This document shows, piece after piece, positions 6,138 to 12,667 of a stretch of 12,667 bases of DNA. Each line of letters begins with the position of its first letter. The first letter of the stretch is position 1. Below the pieces are notes generated by a model. That model saw only the letters and a program-made list of their open reading frames with translations. It did no database searches and had not been told where the DNA came from. The DNA comes from Candidatus Zixiibacteriota bacterium (lineage in GTDB: Bacteria > Zixibacteria > MSB-5A5 > SM1-73). The stretch covers positions 1-12,667 of the forward strand of contig JAGMFA010000056.1 of the NCBI GenBank assembly GCA_023127875.1, written 5' to 3'. A program made the position numbers and the translations under genes.

Positions 6138-7256
6138 ATGGCAAAATATAAAATCGCCTGGCTTCCTGGAGATGGGATCGGAAAGGATGTTTTGAATGCG
6201 GCTAAGATAGTCTTAGAGAAGATAGAATTGGATGCAGAATATATCCCCGGCGATATTGGCTGGGAGTTCTGGTGCAAGGAAGGAAATGCCTTGCCGGACA
6301 GAACTATTCAGCTTTTGAAAAATACTGACTGCTGCCTTTTTGGTGCCATAACCTCCAAACCTAAGGAAGAAGCGGAATCAGAGTTGGATTCTGGTCTCAA
6401 GGGAAAAGGATATGTCTACTTTAGCCCTATCGTGAAACTGCGCCAGCTATTTAACCTCAGGACTAATCTCAGACCTTGCAAAGCATATCCTGGAAACCCT
6501 TTGAATTATCGGGATAACGTTGACCTCGTGGTTTTCAGAGAAAACACCGAGGATCTTTATGCGGGAGTGGAATTCCATCCTCTTCCCTCGGAGGTGATGT
6601 CAGTTCTATGCAAACATCATGAACGGATGAAAAAGTTCGAGAATACGCCACTTGAGGATATAGCAATCAGCTTGCGGGTGAACACTCGAAAAGCCTGCCA
6701 GAATATCGTTCGGGATGCTTTTGAGTATGCTAAAAAGCATAAACGAAGATCGGTTACCGTGGTGGAGAAGCCCAACGTGATAAGGGAGACCTCCGGTCTG
6801 ATGGTCAGGGAGGCAAGAAAGATTGCCAAAGAATATCCGGAGATTCCTTTGTGGGAGACCAATATCGATGCCATGTGCATGTGGTTGATCAAAAATCCTG
6901 AAGACTACGATGTGCTGGTTACCTCCAATATGTTCGGTGATATAGTCTCCGATCTTTCTGCCCAGTTAGTGGGAGGATTGGGCTTTGCCTGTTCCGGAAA
7001 CATCGGGGATGATTATGCCGTGTTTGAGCCTACGCATGGCTCTGCTCCCAAATATGACGGAATGAACAAGGTCAATCCGATGGCAACGCTTTTGAGCGTA
7101 AAATTGATGTTAGATTGGTTAGGAGAAATGGAAAAGGCTTTGCGTCTGGAGTCTGCCATTGCTGAGGTGATCAAGGAAGGAAAGGTGAGAACTTACGATA
7201 TGGGAGGTACATCCACCACTACGGGTGTGGCTGAGGAGGTGGCAAAAAAGCTTTAA
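6138..7256 (+). CDS. Isocitrate/isopropylmalate-type dehydrogenase, likely isocitrate dehydrogenase
   Basis: A 372-aa beta-decarboxylating dehydrogenase. A perfect AAAGGAGG (6121-6128) lies 9 nt before the ATG. Residues line up with E. coli Icd: S96 (S113), R102, R112 and R134 (R119, R129, R153), Y141 in RENTEDLYAG (Y160), K211 (K230), and metal ligands D244, D268 and D272 (D283, D307, D311). RENTEDLYAG points to isocitrate or homoisocitrate substrates, not 3-isopropylmalate. The position of Icd N115 is Ile98, which is atypical. In the cofactor loop, K305, Y306 and V312 match the NADP-type residues K344, Y345 and V351; a NAD-type enzyme would have Asp/Ile there. The expected reaction is oxidative decarboxylation of isocitrate to 2-oxoglutarate. 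The length fits the short family of about 330-420 aa. It appears to be transcribed alone, with repeat blocks on both sides. Confidence 0.9.
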   Translation: MAKYKIAWLPGDGIGKDVLNAAKIVLEKIELDAEYIPGDIGWEFWCKEGNALPDRTIQLLKNTDCCLFGAITSKPKEEAESELDSGLKGKGYVYFSPIVKLRQLFNLRTNLRPCKAYPGNPLNYRDNVDLVVFRENTEDLYAGVEFHPLPSEVMSVLCKHHERMKKFENTPLEDIAISLRVNTRKACQNIVRDAFEYAKKHKRRSVTVVEKPNVIRETSGLMVREARKIAKEYPEIPLWETNIDAMCMWLIKNPEDYDVLVTSNMFGDIVSDLSAQLVGGLGFACSGNIGDDYAVFEPTHGSAPKYDGMNKVNPMATLLSVKLMLDWLGEMEKALRLESAIAEVIKEGKVRTYDMGGTSTTTGVAEEVAKKL

Positions 7257-7272
7257 GAAGTTTCAAAGTCAT

Positions 7273-7342
7273 GTAGGTCAACCATGCCCGAAGGGCTGCT
7301 TGATCCATATGGATCAAGCAGGCTACGCCATGCTTGACCTAC
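7273..7342. repeat. Nested GTAG/CTAC palindrome
   Basis: Outer arms of 14 nt, 7273-7286 and 7329-7342, pair with a single mismatch, starting GTAG and ending CTAC. Inside are a small hairpin gccc-gaa-gggc (7286-7296) and a perfect 26-bp palindrome (7296-7321, ctgcttgatccat plus its complement). After one g the palindrome is followed by another CTAC (7323-7326). On the minus strand this inner part reads GTAG, one C, hairpin. The words gcttgat/atcaagc recur from the second arm of the elements at 3755 and 3895. Confidence 0.75.
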
Positions 7343-7388
7343 AAAACTTCTGAGCTCCTGGTAAGCTAAAAGGATGGAGTTTTTAAAA

Positions 7389-7496
7389 GGAGTGCACCCC
7401 GCCTCTGGCGGGGTGCGAAGTTGGGTTTTAAGCTTTAAAACCGCAGAAGCCCCGCGAAGCGGGATCTTCGCTTCGCTTGACAAGCTTCTGCACTCC
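7389..7496. repeat. Branched palindrome cluster
   Basis: Outer arms ggagtgca (7389-7396) and tgcactcc (7489-7496) are perfect inverted repeats. Inside are gcaccccgcc-tct-ggcggggtgc (7394-7416), ggttttaa-gct-ttaaaacc (7424-7442), and gcagaagc (7443-7450) pairing with gcttctgc (7484-7491) around cccgc-gaa-gcggg (7451-7463). No GTAG tag was seen. The first hairpin could slow or terminate transcription, but no strong T-run follows it. Confidence 0.65.
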
Positions 7497-7532
7497 GCTC
7501 CTCAACTTTCCCCAAATTTCCTCCAAGATATT

Positions 7533-7561
7533 TTGGTTTTTTTGGTATTTTTATTTATATT
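7533..7561 (+). promoter_or_regulatory. Candidate sigma70-type promoter
   Basis: TTGGTT (7533-7538), a 17-nt spacer and TATATT (7556-7561, 5/6 to TATAAT), in a T-rich stretch about 75 nt before the radical SAM gene. The -35 box is weak, and the T-rich composition raises the chance of a random match. Confidence 0.33.
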
Positions 7562-7601
7562 GATTCGTTGCAAATGTTATCGTAACTACTTAGTTTAAGC
7601 G

Positions 7602-7627
7602 GTAGCCGCTCCGCTTCAAACGGGGCG
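7602..7627 (+). repeat. Single GTAG-tagged hairpin next to a start codon
   Basis: GTAG (7602-7605), one c, then a 7-bp hairpin cgctccg/cggggcg (one G:U) with loop cttcaaa (7607-7627). It starts with the same ggtagccgc as the unit at 4073 and, like it, is followed by an A-rich run. Only 9 nt separate it from ATG 7637. Confidence 0.65.
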
Positions 7628-7636
7628 AAAAAAATC

Positions 7637-10249
7637 ATGATGCATCCACTTTCAGACAAGATAAAGAAAGATTTGCTTCCCTTTGTGATGAAGCCTGGGA
7701 GATACATAGGGAGCGAGCTGGGAGCGATAAGAAAAGATCATCAGGGAAAGCTCAAGGTAGCTTTAGCTTTTCCGGATGTATATGAGATCGGAATGTCTTA
7801 TCTGGGCTTAGCTATACTCTATAATTTAATCAATCGACGACCAGACTGTGTGGCAGAAAGGGTTTTTGCTCCCTGGGTGGATGCAGAGGAAATTATGAGA
7901 AAAGAAGCCATACCTCTTTTTTCCATGGAAACTCACACACCTTTGAAAGAATTTGACGTTGTTGGATTCTCCTTAACTTATGAGCTTAACTATGCCACCG
8001 TCCTTAACATGTTGGACTTAGCTGGGATATCGGTCTATTCTTCCCAGAGAAACGAGGAGTATCCTTTGATTATCGCCGGTGGACCTTCTGCTATGAATCC
8101 GGAACCTATGGCAGAATTCTTTGATCTGTTTGCCTTAGGTGATGCGGAGGAGATGATAGGCGAAATCCTGGAAACAATCCAGCAGGGGAAGAAAGAGAAA
8201 ACAAGCAAACAAGAGCTTCTTCTTGAACTCTCCAAAATACCTGGGGTATATGTTCCCCAGCTTTACGAAGTCAAATATAACTCAGAAAACAGATTTGAAA
8301 AGATTGTGCCAAAGTTGTCGGATGTTCCTGAAAAAATTAAGGTGAGCACCGTCCCTCAACTAAAAAGCGAATATTATCCCCATACCCCCATAGTTCCCTT
8401 TTTGGAGACCATCCATGACCGGCTGACCATAGAGATCATGCGGGGCTGTCCCCGAAAATGCCGTTTCTGTGCAGCAACCATAGCCTATCATCCTAAGCGG
8501 GAAAGGCCAGTTGAAGAGATAGTCAAACAGGCTGAATCGGGTATTGCCAGCTCTGGCTGGGACGAGATTTCTCTTCTTTCTCTTTCCACCACCGACTATT
8601 CCAAATTGCCTGAGTTAGCTAAAACGCTTTCGCAGAAATTTTACTCCAAGAGAGTATCAATCTCACTCCCTTCGCTCAGGCCGAATTCTTTTTCTTTAGA
8701 GTTGGCACAGCTTTTGGCCCGGGTAAAGAAGCCAGGCTTGACCTTCGCTCCGGAAGCAGGGACCGTCAGGCTTAGAAACGCTATCGGCAAGAGTTTGAAT
8801 GAACAAGACCTTTTGAATACCGCTAAGGTAGCTTTCTCTTCCGGATGGAAGCTGATCAAGCTTTATTTTATGATCGGTTTGCCCACTGAAAGGGAGGAGG
8901 ATTTAAAGGGGATAGTGGATTTGCTGAAAAAGATATTAAGGTTGGGGAAGGAGACGGGCAGAGGGGCCAATCTGAATGTAACCATCTCACCTTTTACCCC
9001 CAAACCCCATATTCCTTTTCAATGGGAAAAATTGGAAGATACAGATAGCCTGCAGAGAAAGATACACTATTTGAAGGTCAATTCAAGACGAGGAGGTCTC
9101 CATCTTAAATTCAGGAATCCACAAGTTTCCTATCTGGAGGGAATCTTGAGTCGGGGAGATCGACGAATTTGTTCGGTGATCTTCTCCGCCTGGAAGAAAG
9201 GGGCAAAGCTGGATGGTTGGACAGAACATTTCAATTATCAGTTCTGGAGAGAAGCATTCAGCGAATCGGGAATCGATCCCGATTATTATGCACAGGAAAA
9301 AGACCCGGATGTGCCCCTCCCCTGGGATCATATTGATAAAGGAATCAGAAAGGAATTCCTGAAGAAGGAGAGAGATCGAGCTTACGCTTTTCAAGACGAA
9401 CCTTTTCAGGAGGGAAAATATCCCTCTGGCGAGGTGAAAGTGAGCGATTTTATTCCTCAGGGGGGATTGCAAAAAGTCCTTGCTCCATCCGAGGAATCTT
9501 CTACAACCCCTCTTTCTTCCTATGGTCGTAAGAAGAAGAGAAGGCCACTATCGCCGGCGCTGACCGTAGCGCGCAGTCGGGTGAGGCTAAAATGGAGCAA
9601 ATCTGAGGAGGTCAGATTTACCTCTCATCTGGATGTGGGACGTACCTTTGAGCGCACCATCCGGAGATCGGGAATTCCCATCGCATATTCGGAAGGGTTT
9701 CATCCTCACCAGAAGGTCGCCTTTGCTCCTCCGCTTCCCTTAGGATTTGTCTCTGATGCAGAGTATCTGGACATCCAGCTCACTGAACCTTACACCTCCA
9801 CCGTTCTTTCCCGATTGAATCGGGCTTTGCCATCGGGATTTAAGTTTTTGGAAGGCAAGCCCATTTTGGGCAAATCAGACTCCTTAAGCTCCATCATAAA
9901 TTTGGCTTTCTATGAGGTAAGGTTGGAAATTCCTTTAAATCAAACAGAGAGGATGATTGAATCCACCCTGGATGAAAAGAATTTATGGGTGAAAAGAATT
10001 TCCAAGCAACAACTTAAGGAAGTGGATATAAGAAGGCAAATTATGAAATTGGAGTGTGAGCCTTTCGACGATCAGGTTGTTCTTAAGATGCACCTGGGGT
10101 TGGGAAGTGAGGGTTATGCCCGACCAGGGGAAATTTTGGTGTATGGATTCGGTCTTGAGGAAAGGAAAGTGGCAGGTTTGCTTTTCAAAAGAACCGGACT
10201 TTTTGTCGTAAAGGATAAACAGATTCTTACTCCTATGGAAGCGATTTAG
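7637..10249 (+). CDS. Radical SAM protein fused to DUF2344 (TIGR03960 + TIGR03936 type)
   Basis: An 870-aa protein. The N-terminal part (about 35-180) resembles the cobalamin-binding-like fold of B12 radical SAM proteins: VALAFPDVYEIGMSYLGLA, then AGGPSAMNPEP and a GDAEE motif. The radical SAM core follows, with the [4Fe-4S] motif C271-x3-C275-x2-C278 (MRGCPRKCRFC). It continues through EAGTVRLRNAIGK and FMIGLPTE to about 520. A hydrophilic linker with RKKKRR (631-636) leads to the DUF2344 domain (about 648-860; RFTSHLDVGRTFERTIRRSGIP and SEGFHP.....AFAPPLPLG). In many bacteria the two parts are separate or fused genes next to rng, obgE and rplU, suggesting a role in RNA or ribosome modification. 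The reaction is unknown. ATG 7637 (or 7640) fits the family N-terminus, but no Shine-Dalgarno is visible. rsmB follows after 82 nt. Confidence 0.9.
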   Translation: MMHPLSDKIKKDLLPFVMKPGRYIGSELGAIRKDHQGKLKVALAFPDVYEIGMSYLGLAILYNLINRRPDCVAERVFAPWVDAEEIMRKEAIPLFSMETHTPLKEFDVVGFSLTYELNYATVLNMLDLAGISVYSSQRNEEYPLIIAGGPSAMNPEPMAEFFDLFALGDAEEMIGEILETIQQGKKEKTSKQELLLELSKIPGVYVPQLYEVKYNSENRFEKIVPKLSDVPEKIKVSTVPQLKSEYYPHTPIVPFLETIHDRLTIEIMRGCPRKCRFCAATIAYHPKRERPVEEIVKQAESGIASSGWDEISLLSLSTTDYSKLPELAKTLSQKFYSKRVSISLPSLRPNSFSLELAQLLARVKKPGLTFAPEAGTVRLRNAIGKSLNEQDLLNTAKVAFSSGWKLIKLYFMIGLPTEREEDLKGIVDLLKKILRLGKETGRGANLNVTISPFTPKPHIPFQWEKLEDTDSLQRKIHYLKVNSRRGGLHLKFRNPQVSYLEGILSRGDRRICSVIFSAWKKGAKLDGWTEHFNYQFWREAFSESGIDPDYYAQEKDPDVPLPWDHIDKGIRKEFLKKERDRAYAFQDEPFQEGKYPSGEVKVSDFIPQGGLQKVLAPSEESSTTPLSSYGRKKKRRPLSPALTVARSRVRLKWSKSEEVRFTSHLDVGRTFERTIRRSGIPIAYSEGFHPHQKVAFAPPLPLGFVSDAEYLDIQLTEPYTSTVLSRLNRALPSGFKFLEGKPILGKSDSLSSIINLAFYEVRLEIPLNQTERMIESTLDEKNLWVKRISKQQLKEVDIRRQIMKLECEPFDDQVVLKMHLGLGSEGYARPGEILVYGFGLEERKVAGLLFKRTGLFVVKDKQILTPMEAI

Positions 10250-10331
10250 CTGAGAACTCCATCTCAATTTGAGTTTTTCAAAGGAAATGTTAACCAAACA
10301 AGATTCCCCCGGTTGAAATCTTCTTAAAATA

Positions 10332-11672
10332 GTGAAAAAGAAGCAAGACAAAAGTCCCAGAGAGATCGCTTTAGGAATTTTGTATGACATAGAGGTCAAG
10401 GACACATTTGCTAATCAAGCCATTCAGTCTTTCTGCCAGAATCTATATCTTTCTTCCCTGGATCGAAGATTTATAACCGAGCTGGTTTTTGGAACCACCA
10501 AAATGAGAAGGAGGTTAGACTATGTTCTTGGTCTGTTCTTGGAAAGAAAGACCGAGGAATTGACCCCATGGATACGAAACATATTGAGGATGGGAATTTA
10601 TCAGATAGATTTTTTAAAAAAGGTTCCGGAGAGTGCCGCCGTGAATGAGTCGGTAAAACTGGCAAAAAAGTTCGGACATAAAGGGACGGTGGCTTTAGTC
10701 AACGCTGTTTTGAGAAGCTATTTAAGAGAGAGAAGCAAGGTGAGTTTTCCTTCCCAGGAAAAGGACAAGATTGAGAACATCTCCCTGTTCTATTCATTTC
10801 CCAGCTGGATGATAGAAGGGTGGCTGGGAATTTTTGGAGAAGAAGAGACCATAAAACTGTGTCAGGCTTTCAACCAAAGACCTCGACTTTGTTGTCGGAT
10901 CAACCGGTTGAAGATTGATCAGAATGGGTTGGAGGAAATATTTAAATGGGAAAAGATTAAATTCAAGCCGGGTAAATTCAGCAAAGATTTTTATTATATC
11001 GAATCCAAAGTTGATCTGAATCGTTTTGCTCCTTTGCAAAAGGGTTTGATCTATTTTCAGGATGAAAGTGCCGGATTTCCGGTAAAGCTTTTGGATCCCC
11101 AACCGGGTGAGTATATAGTGGATCTATGTGCCGCCCCTGGTGGGAAGAGCACTTTCATTGCAGAACGAATGAGGGATCAAGGGCTGGTGCCGGCGGTCGA
11201 TATAAGTCCCAAAAAACTAAAAACTCTAAAAGAAAATTGTCAGAGGTTGGGGACTGGCTCTGTAGTCTTATGCTGTGCTGATGCTAAAAACTTCTTCTGC
11301 CATCCCGTGGATAAGGTTTTAGTCGATGCCCCCTGTTCTGCTCTGGGGACCCTGGGACGAAATTCGGATGCCCGCTGGAGAAAACACAAGGAAGATCCTT
11401 TTAGATTGCAGAAGCTTCAACTAAAAATATTATCAAATGCGGCAGAGCTTTTGAAAAAAGGGGGTGTTTTAGTTTACAGCACTTGCACTATTACGCCAGA
11501 GGAAAATGAGCAGGTGATTGAAAAATTTTTGAAACAAAGGAGAGATTTCAAACTGGTGGACAGTTCTCATTTCGTAGACCCGAACGTGGTGGATCAGAAT
11601 GGTATGGTTCGAACATTGCCCCATGTTCATAAAATAGATGGAAGCTTCGCTTGTAGATTAGAAAAAATATAG
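10332..11672 (+). CDS. rsmB: 16S rRNA (cytosine-967-C5)-methyltransferase RsmB
   Basis: A 446-aa SAM-dependent rRNA methyltransferase acting on C967 of 16S rRNA (E. coli numbering). The N-terminal NusB-like RNA-binding domain spans about 8-135: AREIAL-like opening, LDRRFITELVFGTTKMRRRLD, then VPESAAVNESVKLAKKFGHKGTVALVNAVLR. The methyltransferase domain has motif I DLCAAPGGKS (264-273), motif IV DAPCSALGT (332-340, Cys335) and motif VI YSTCT (382-386, Cys385, the expected nucleophile). It ends in the usual RTLPH...DGSFACRL. DAPCSALG replaces the commoner DAPCSGLG. The start is GTG 10332: the frame has a stop at 10314-10316 and the N-terminus matches the family, but no clear Shine-Dalgarno precedes it. 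It lies 82 nt after the radical SAM gene and before a terminator and the PASTA gene. Confidence 0.95.
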   Translation: MKKKQDKSPREIALGILYDIEVKDTFANQAIQSFCQNLYLSSLDRRFITELVFGTTKMRRRLDYVLGLFLERKTEELTPWIRNILRMGIYQIDFLKKVPESAAVNESVKLAKKFGHKGTVALVNAVLRSYLRERSKVSFPSQEKDKIENISLFYSFPSWMIEGWLGIFGEEETIKLCQAFNQRPRLCCRINRLKIDQNGLEEIFKWEKIKFKPGKFSKDFYYIESKVDLNRFAPLQKGLIYFQDESAGFPVKLLDPQPGEYIVDLCAAPGGKSTFIAERMRDQGLVPAVDISPKKLKTLKENCQRLGTGSVVLCCADAKNFFCHPVDKVLVDAPCSALGTLGRNSDARWRKHKEDPFRLQKLQLKILSNAAELLKKGGVLVYSTCTITPEENEQVIEKFLKQRRDFKLVDSSHFVDPNVVDQNGMVRTLPHVHKIDGSFACRLEKI

Positions 11673-11673
11673 C

Positions 11674-11695
11674 CCCGCCAAAGGCGGGATTTTTA
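11674..11695 (+). terminator. Rho-independent terminator after rsmB
   Basis: Hairpin cccgcc-aaa-ggcggg (11674-11688) starts 2 nt after the rsmB stop and is followed by ATTTTT. A second T-run (tttttttt, 11700-11707) lies further on. It could separate rsmB from the PASTA gene, or attenuate read-through. Its core is the same as in the hairpins at 2711 and 7398. Confidence 0.65.
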
Positions 11696-11768
11696 ACTGG
11701 TTTTTTTGGAAAAATCTTTTATTTTAGCTTGCACACAAGAACTGAGAACTCAACTTTTGAAAGTATCT

Positions 11769-12551
11769 ATGGAGGAGACAAGAAAGACAAAGCTGAAGCA
11801 GGTGTTTGGATTCATCTGGGGAAGGAGACCAATCAGATACCCGCTTCTGTTTTTGGGATCGGTTGCAACCCTCTTTTTTCTGTTGCTTTTAGTCGACCGG
11901 GTAATCATGCCGGTGGTGGTGCACTGGGGAGAAGCGTGTGCGGTGCCAGACCTAACGGATTTAAGTTTAAAAGAAGCAGAGGCTATTTTAAAAAGGAAAG
12001 GTTTGAACCTTCAGGTGACATCAGAGATGCATGATCCCACCAAGCCCCCGGGGACCATCCTATCTCAAATCCCTAATCCCGAGACCAGAGTCAGAGAAGG
12101 TAGGACCGTAAAGATAACGGTGAGCAAAGGTGGAAAGACAGTGTTAGTGCCTAAACTGGAAGGTGTCTCCATGAGACAGGCGGAGCTTTTGTTGATTCAT
12201 GAGGGCTTGGAATTGGGAGATATAAGCTGGATTCCTTCTGATTCCTTCCCCGAAGATGTGGTGATTGCCAGCACACCTTCATCCGAAACCTCAGTTCCAC
12301 TCGGGATGTCCATAAATCTGAGGGTAAGTTTGGGAATAAGGCCGGATACAGTGGTGGTGCCCGATCTTTTGGGGATGAACTTAGAGGAGAGCAAGAAGCT
12401 CCTTCGGGAGATCGGGCTTCAGTTGGGAAGGACAAAATTGAAGGTAGATAATGATTTTCTCCCCGGGACCATTTTGAGACAATCCCTGAAGCCGGGCGAA
12501 AAAATTGAAAGAGGGTCTACAATAAATCTGGAAGTCAGCGCCACTGAATGA
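11769..12551 (+). CDS. Membrane-anchored protein with three PASTA domains, no kinase domain
   Basis: A 260-aa bitopic membrane protein. It has a short basic cytoplasmic N-terminus, one transmembrane helix (about 24-50) and three PASTA domains outside: about 57-121 (VPDLTDLSLKEAEAILKRKG), 124-189 (VPKLEGVSMRQAELLLIHEG) and 193-258 (VPDLLGMNLEESKKLLREIG). Each has the P-G-T/E-D-V...G..I..G beta part. PASTA domains bind peptidoglycan or muropeptides, or stabilise partners, in PrkC/Stk kinases and PBPs. Here neither kinase nor transpeptidase is attached. ATG 11769 is chosen. An in-frame TTG at 11706 adds 21 residues but lies in the T-run behind the terminator with no ribosome-binding site. The upstream site for 11769 is also weak (GAAAG), so the start is uncertain. 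The gene follows rsmB, a place where Firmicutes have stp-prkC-rsgA-rpe. Confidence 0.85.
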   Translation: MEETRKTKLKQVFGFIWGRRPIRYPLLFLGSVATLFFLLLLVDRVIMPVVVHWGEACAVPDLTDLSLKEAEAILKRKGLNLQVTSEMHDPTKPPGTILSQIPNPETRVREGRTVKITVSKGGKTVLVPKLEGVSMRQAELLLIHEGLELGDISWIPSDSFPEDVVIASTPSSETSVPLGMSINLRVSLGIRPDTVVVPDLLGMNLEESKKLLREIGLQLGRTKLKVDNDFLPGTILRQSLKPGEKIERGSTINLEVSATE

Positions 12552-12613
12552 AGATATGTTTCTGGTTGGCCTTCTTCGTACCTTGAAGGGCTTGTTGAAA
12601 AAGCCTCACTTTG

Positions 12614-12667
12614 GGGCAGGATAAATTCCTGCCCCTATGGGGGACAACGACTTATCACCCATAGGGC
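12614..12667. repeat. ATAG-tagged hairpin pair, cut by the window edge
   Basis: Minus-strand unit: ATAG (12638-12635), then hairpin GGGCAGGA-ATTTA-TCCTGCCC (12634-12614). After 22 nt a plus-strand ATAG (12661-12664) is followed by ggc, where the window ends. The apex ggaatttatcc on the minus strand is shared with the plus unit at 6043-6061. ccctatggg (12633-12641) and cccataggg (12658-12666) are perfect inverted repeats. Confidence 0.7.

Larger units (their letters stand above)
7257..7636. other. 380-bp gene-free block of nested palindromes
   Basis: No credible gene. It contains the nested palindrome at 7273-7342, itself bracketed by agaagttt (7256-7263) and aaacttct (7344-7351). It also holds a branched palindrome cluster (7389-7496), a T-rich stretch with a candidate promoter (7533-7561), and a single tagged hairpin (7602-7627). 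A 74-codon open frame at 7374-7598 is made of these palindromes and is not believed. Confidence 0.8.

Noticed and set aside
7374..7598. 74-codon open frame
   Set aside because: Its first two-thirds is translated palindrome (gcaccccgcc/ggcggggtgc and neighbours) and the rest is T-rich promoter-like DNA.
9083..9472. 129-codon minus-strand frame inside the radical SAM gene
   Set aside because: It is antisense to a strong family member with continuous motifs; no ribosome-binding site or domain.
10259..10277. Small hairpin ctca-att-tgag with T-run after the radical SAM gene
   Set aside because: The stem is only 4 bp and AT-rich, too weak to call a terminator.
9983..10405. 140-codon minus-strand frame spanning the radical SAM end and rsmB start
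   Set aside because: It is antisense to two confident genes; composition looks like a shadow.
12548..12624. Short frames after the PASTA gene, including an ATGA-coupled 12-codon frame and a 22-codon frame from 12556
   Set aside because: They are too short, end in or before the hairpin, and show no similarity to the rpe or rsgA starts that the locus might predict.

Overview
The window looks like chromosomal DNA from an uncultured Gram-negative bacterium, probably of the FCB superphylum or a neighbouring candidate phylum (Zixibacteria-, KSB1- or WOR-3-like). The clues are two PorV/PorQ-type outer-membrane proteins with signal peptides, a secreted Asp-box propeller protein ending in a FlgD-like Ig domain, a long radical SAM/DUF2344 fusion, and frequent TTG/GTG starts. 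Nothing here fixes the phylum. All real genes are on the + strand.

Layout: the last codons of an unseen gene (1-48) overlap by ATGA with a secreted 827-aa Asp-box repeat protein (45-2528). After a repeat-filled spacer come a PorV/PorQ-like protein (2791-3735), a 400-bp gene-free block of palindromic repeats with a candidate promoter, a metallo-beta-lactamase-fold hydrolase (4136-4981), and 11 bp later a second PorV/PorQ-like protein (4993-5943). Next is an isocitrate/isopropylmalate-type dehydrogenase (6138-7256) with a perfect Shine-Dalgarno. A second 380-bp gene-free block of nested palindromes follows. Then come a TIGR03960/TIGR03936-type radical SAM fusion (7637-10249), the 16S rRNA methyltransferase RsmB (10332-11672), a hairpin terminator, and a membrane-anchored three-PASTA-domain protein (11769-12551). 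The left half is an envelope/secretion neighbourhood. The right half is a translation-related locus resembling the Firmicute rsmB-prkC-rpe region, but with PASTA domains and no kinase.

The most unusual content lies between the genes. Most of the longer spacers carry small hairpins directly preceded, within 0-2 nt, by GTAG (or CTAC followed by GTAG's mirror orientation on the other strand), usually arranged as opposed pairs. A second group has ATAG next to hairpins that all share an ATTTA loop, with a fixed 22-nt gap between the two ATAG tags. This is the architecture of REP/BIME elements mobilised by RAYT (TnpA-REP) transposases and of the SMAG repeats of Stenotrophomonas. No transposase is encoded in the window, so the elements would be non-autonomous. 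No tRNA, rRNA, CRISPR array or insertion sequence was seen.
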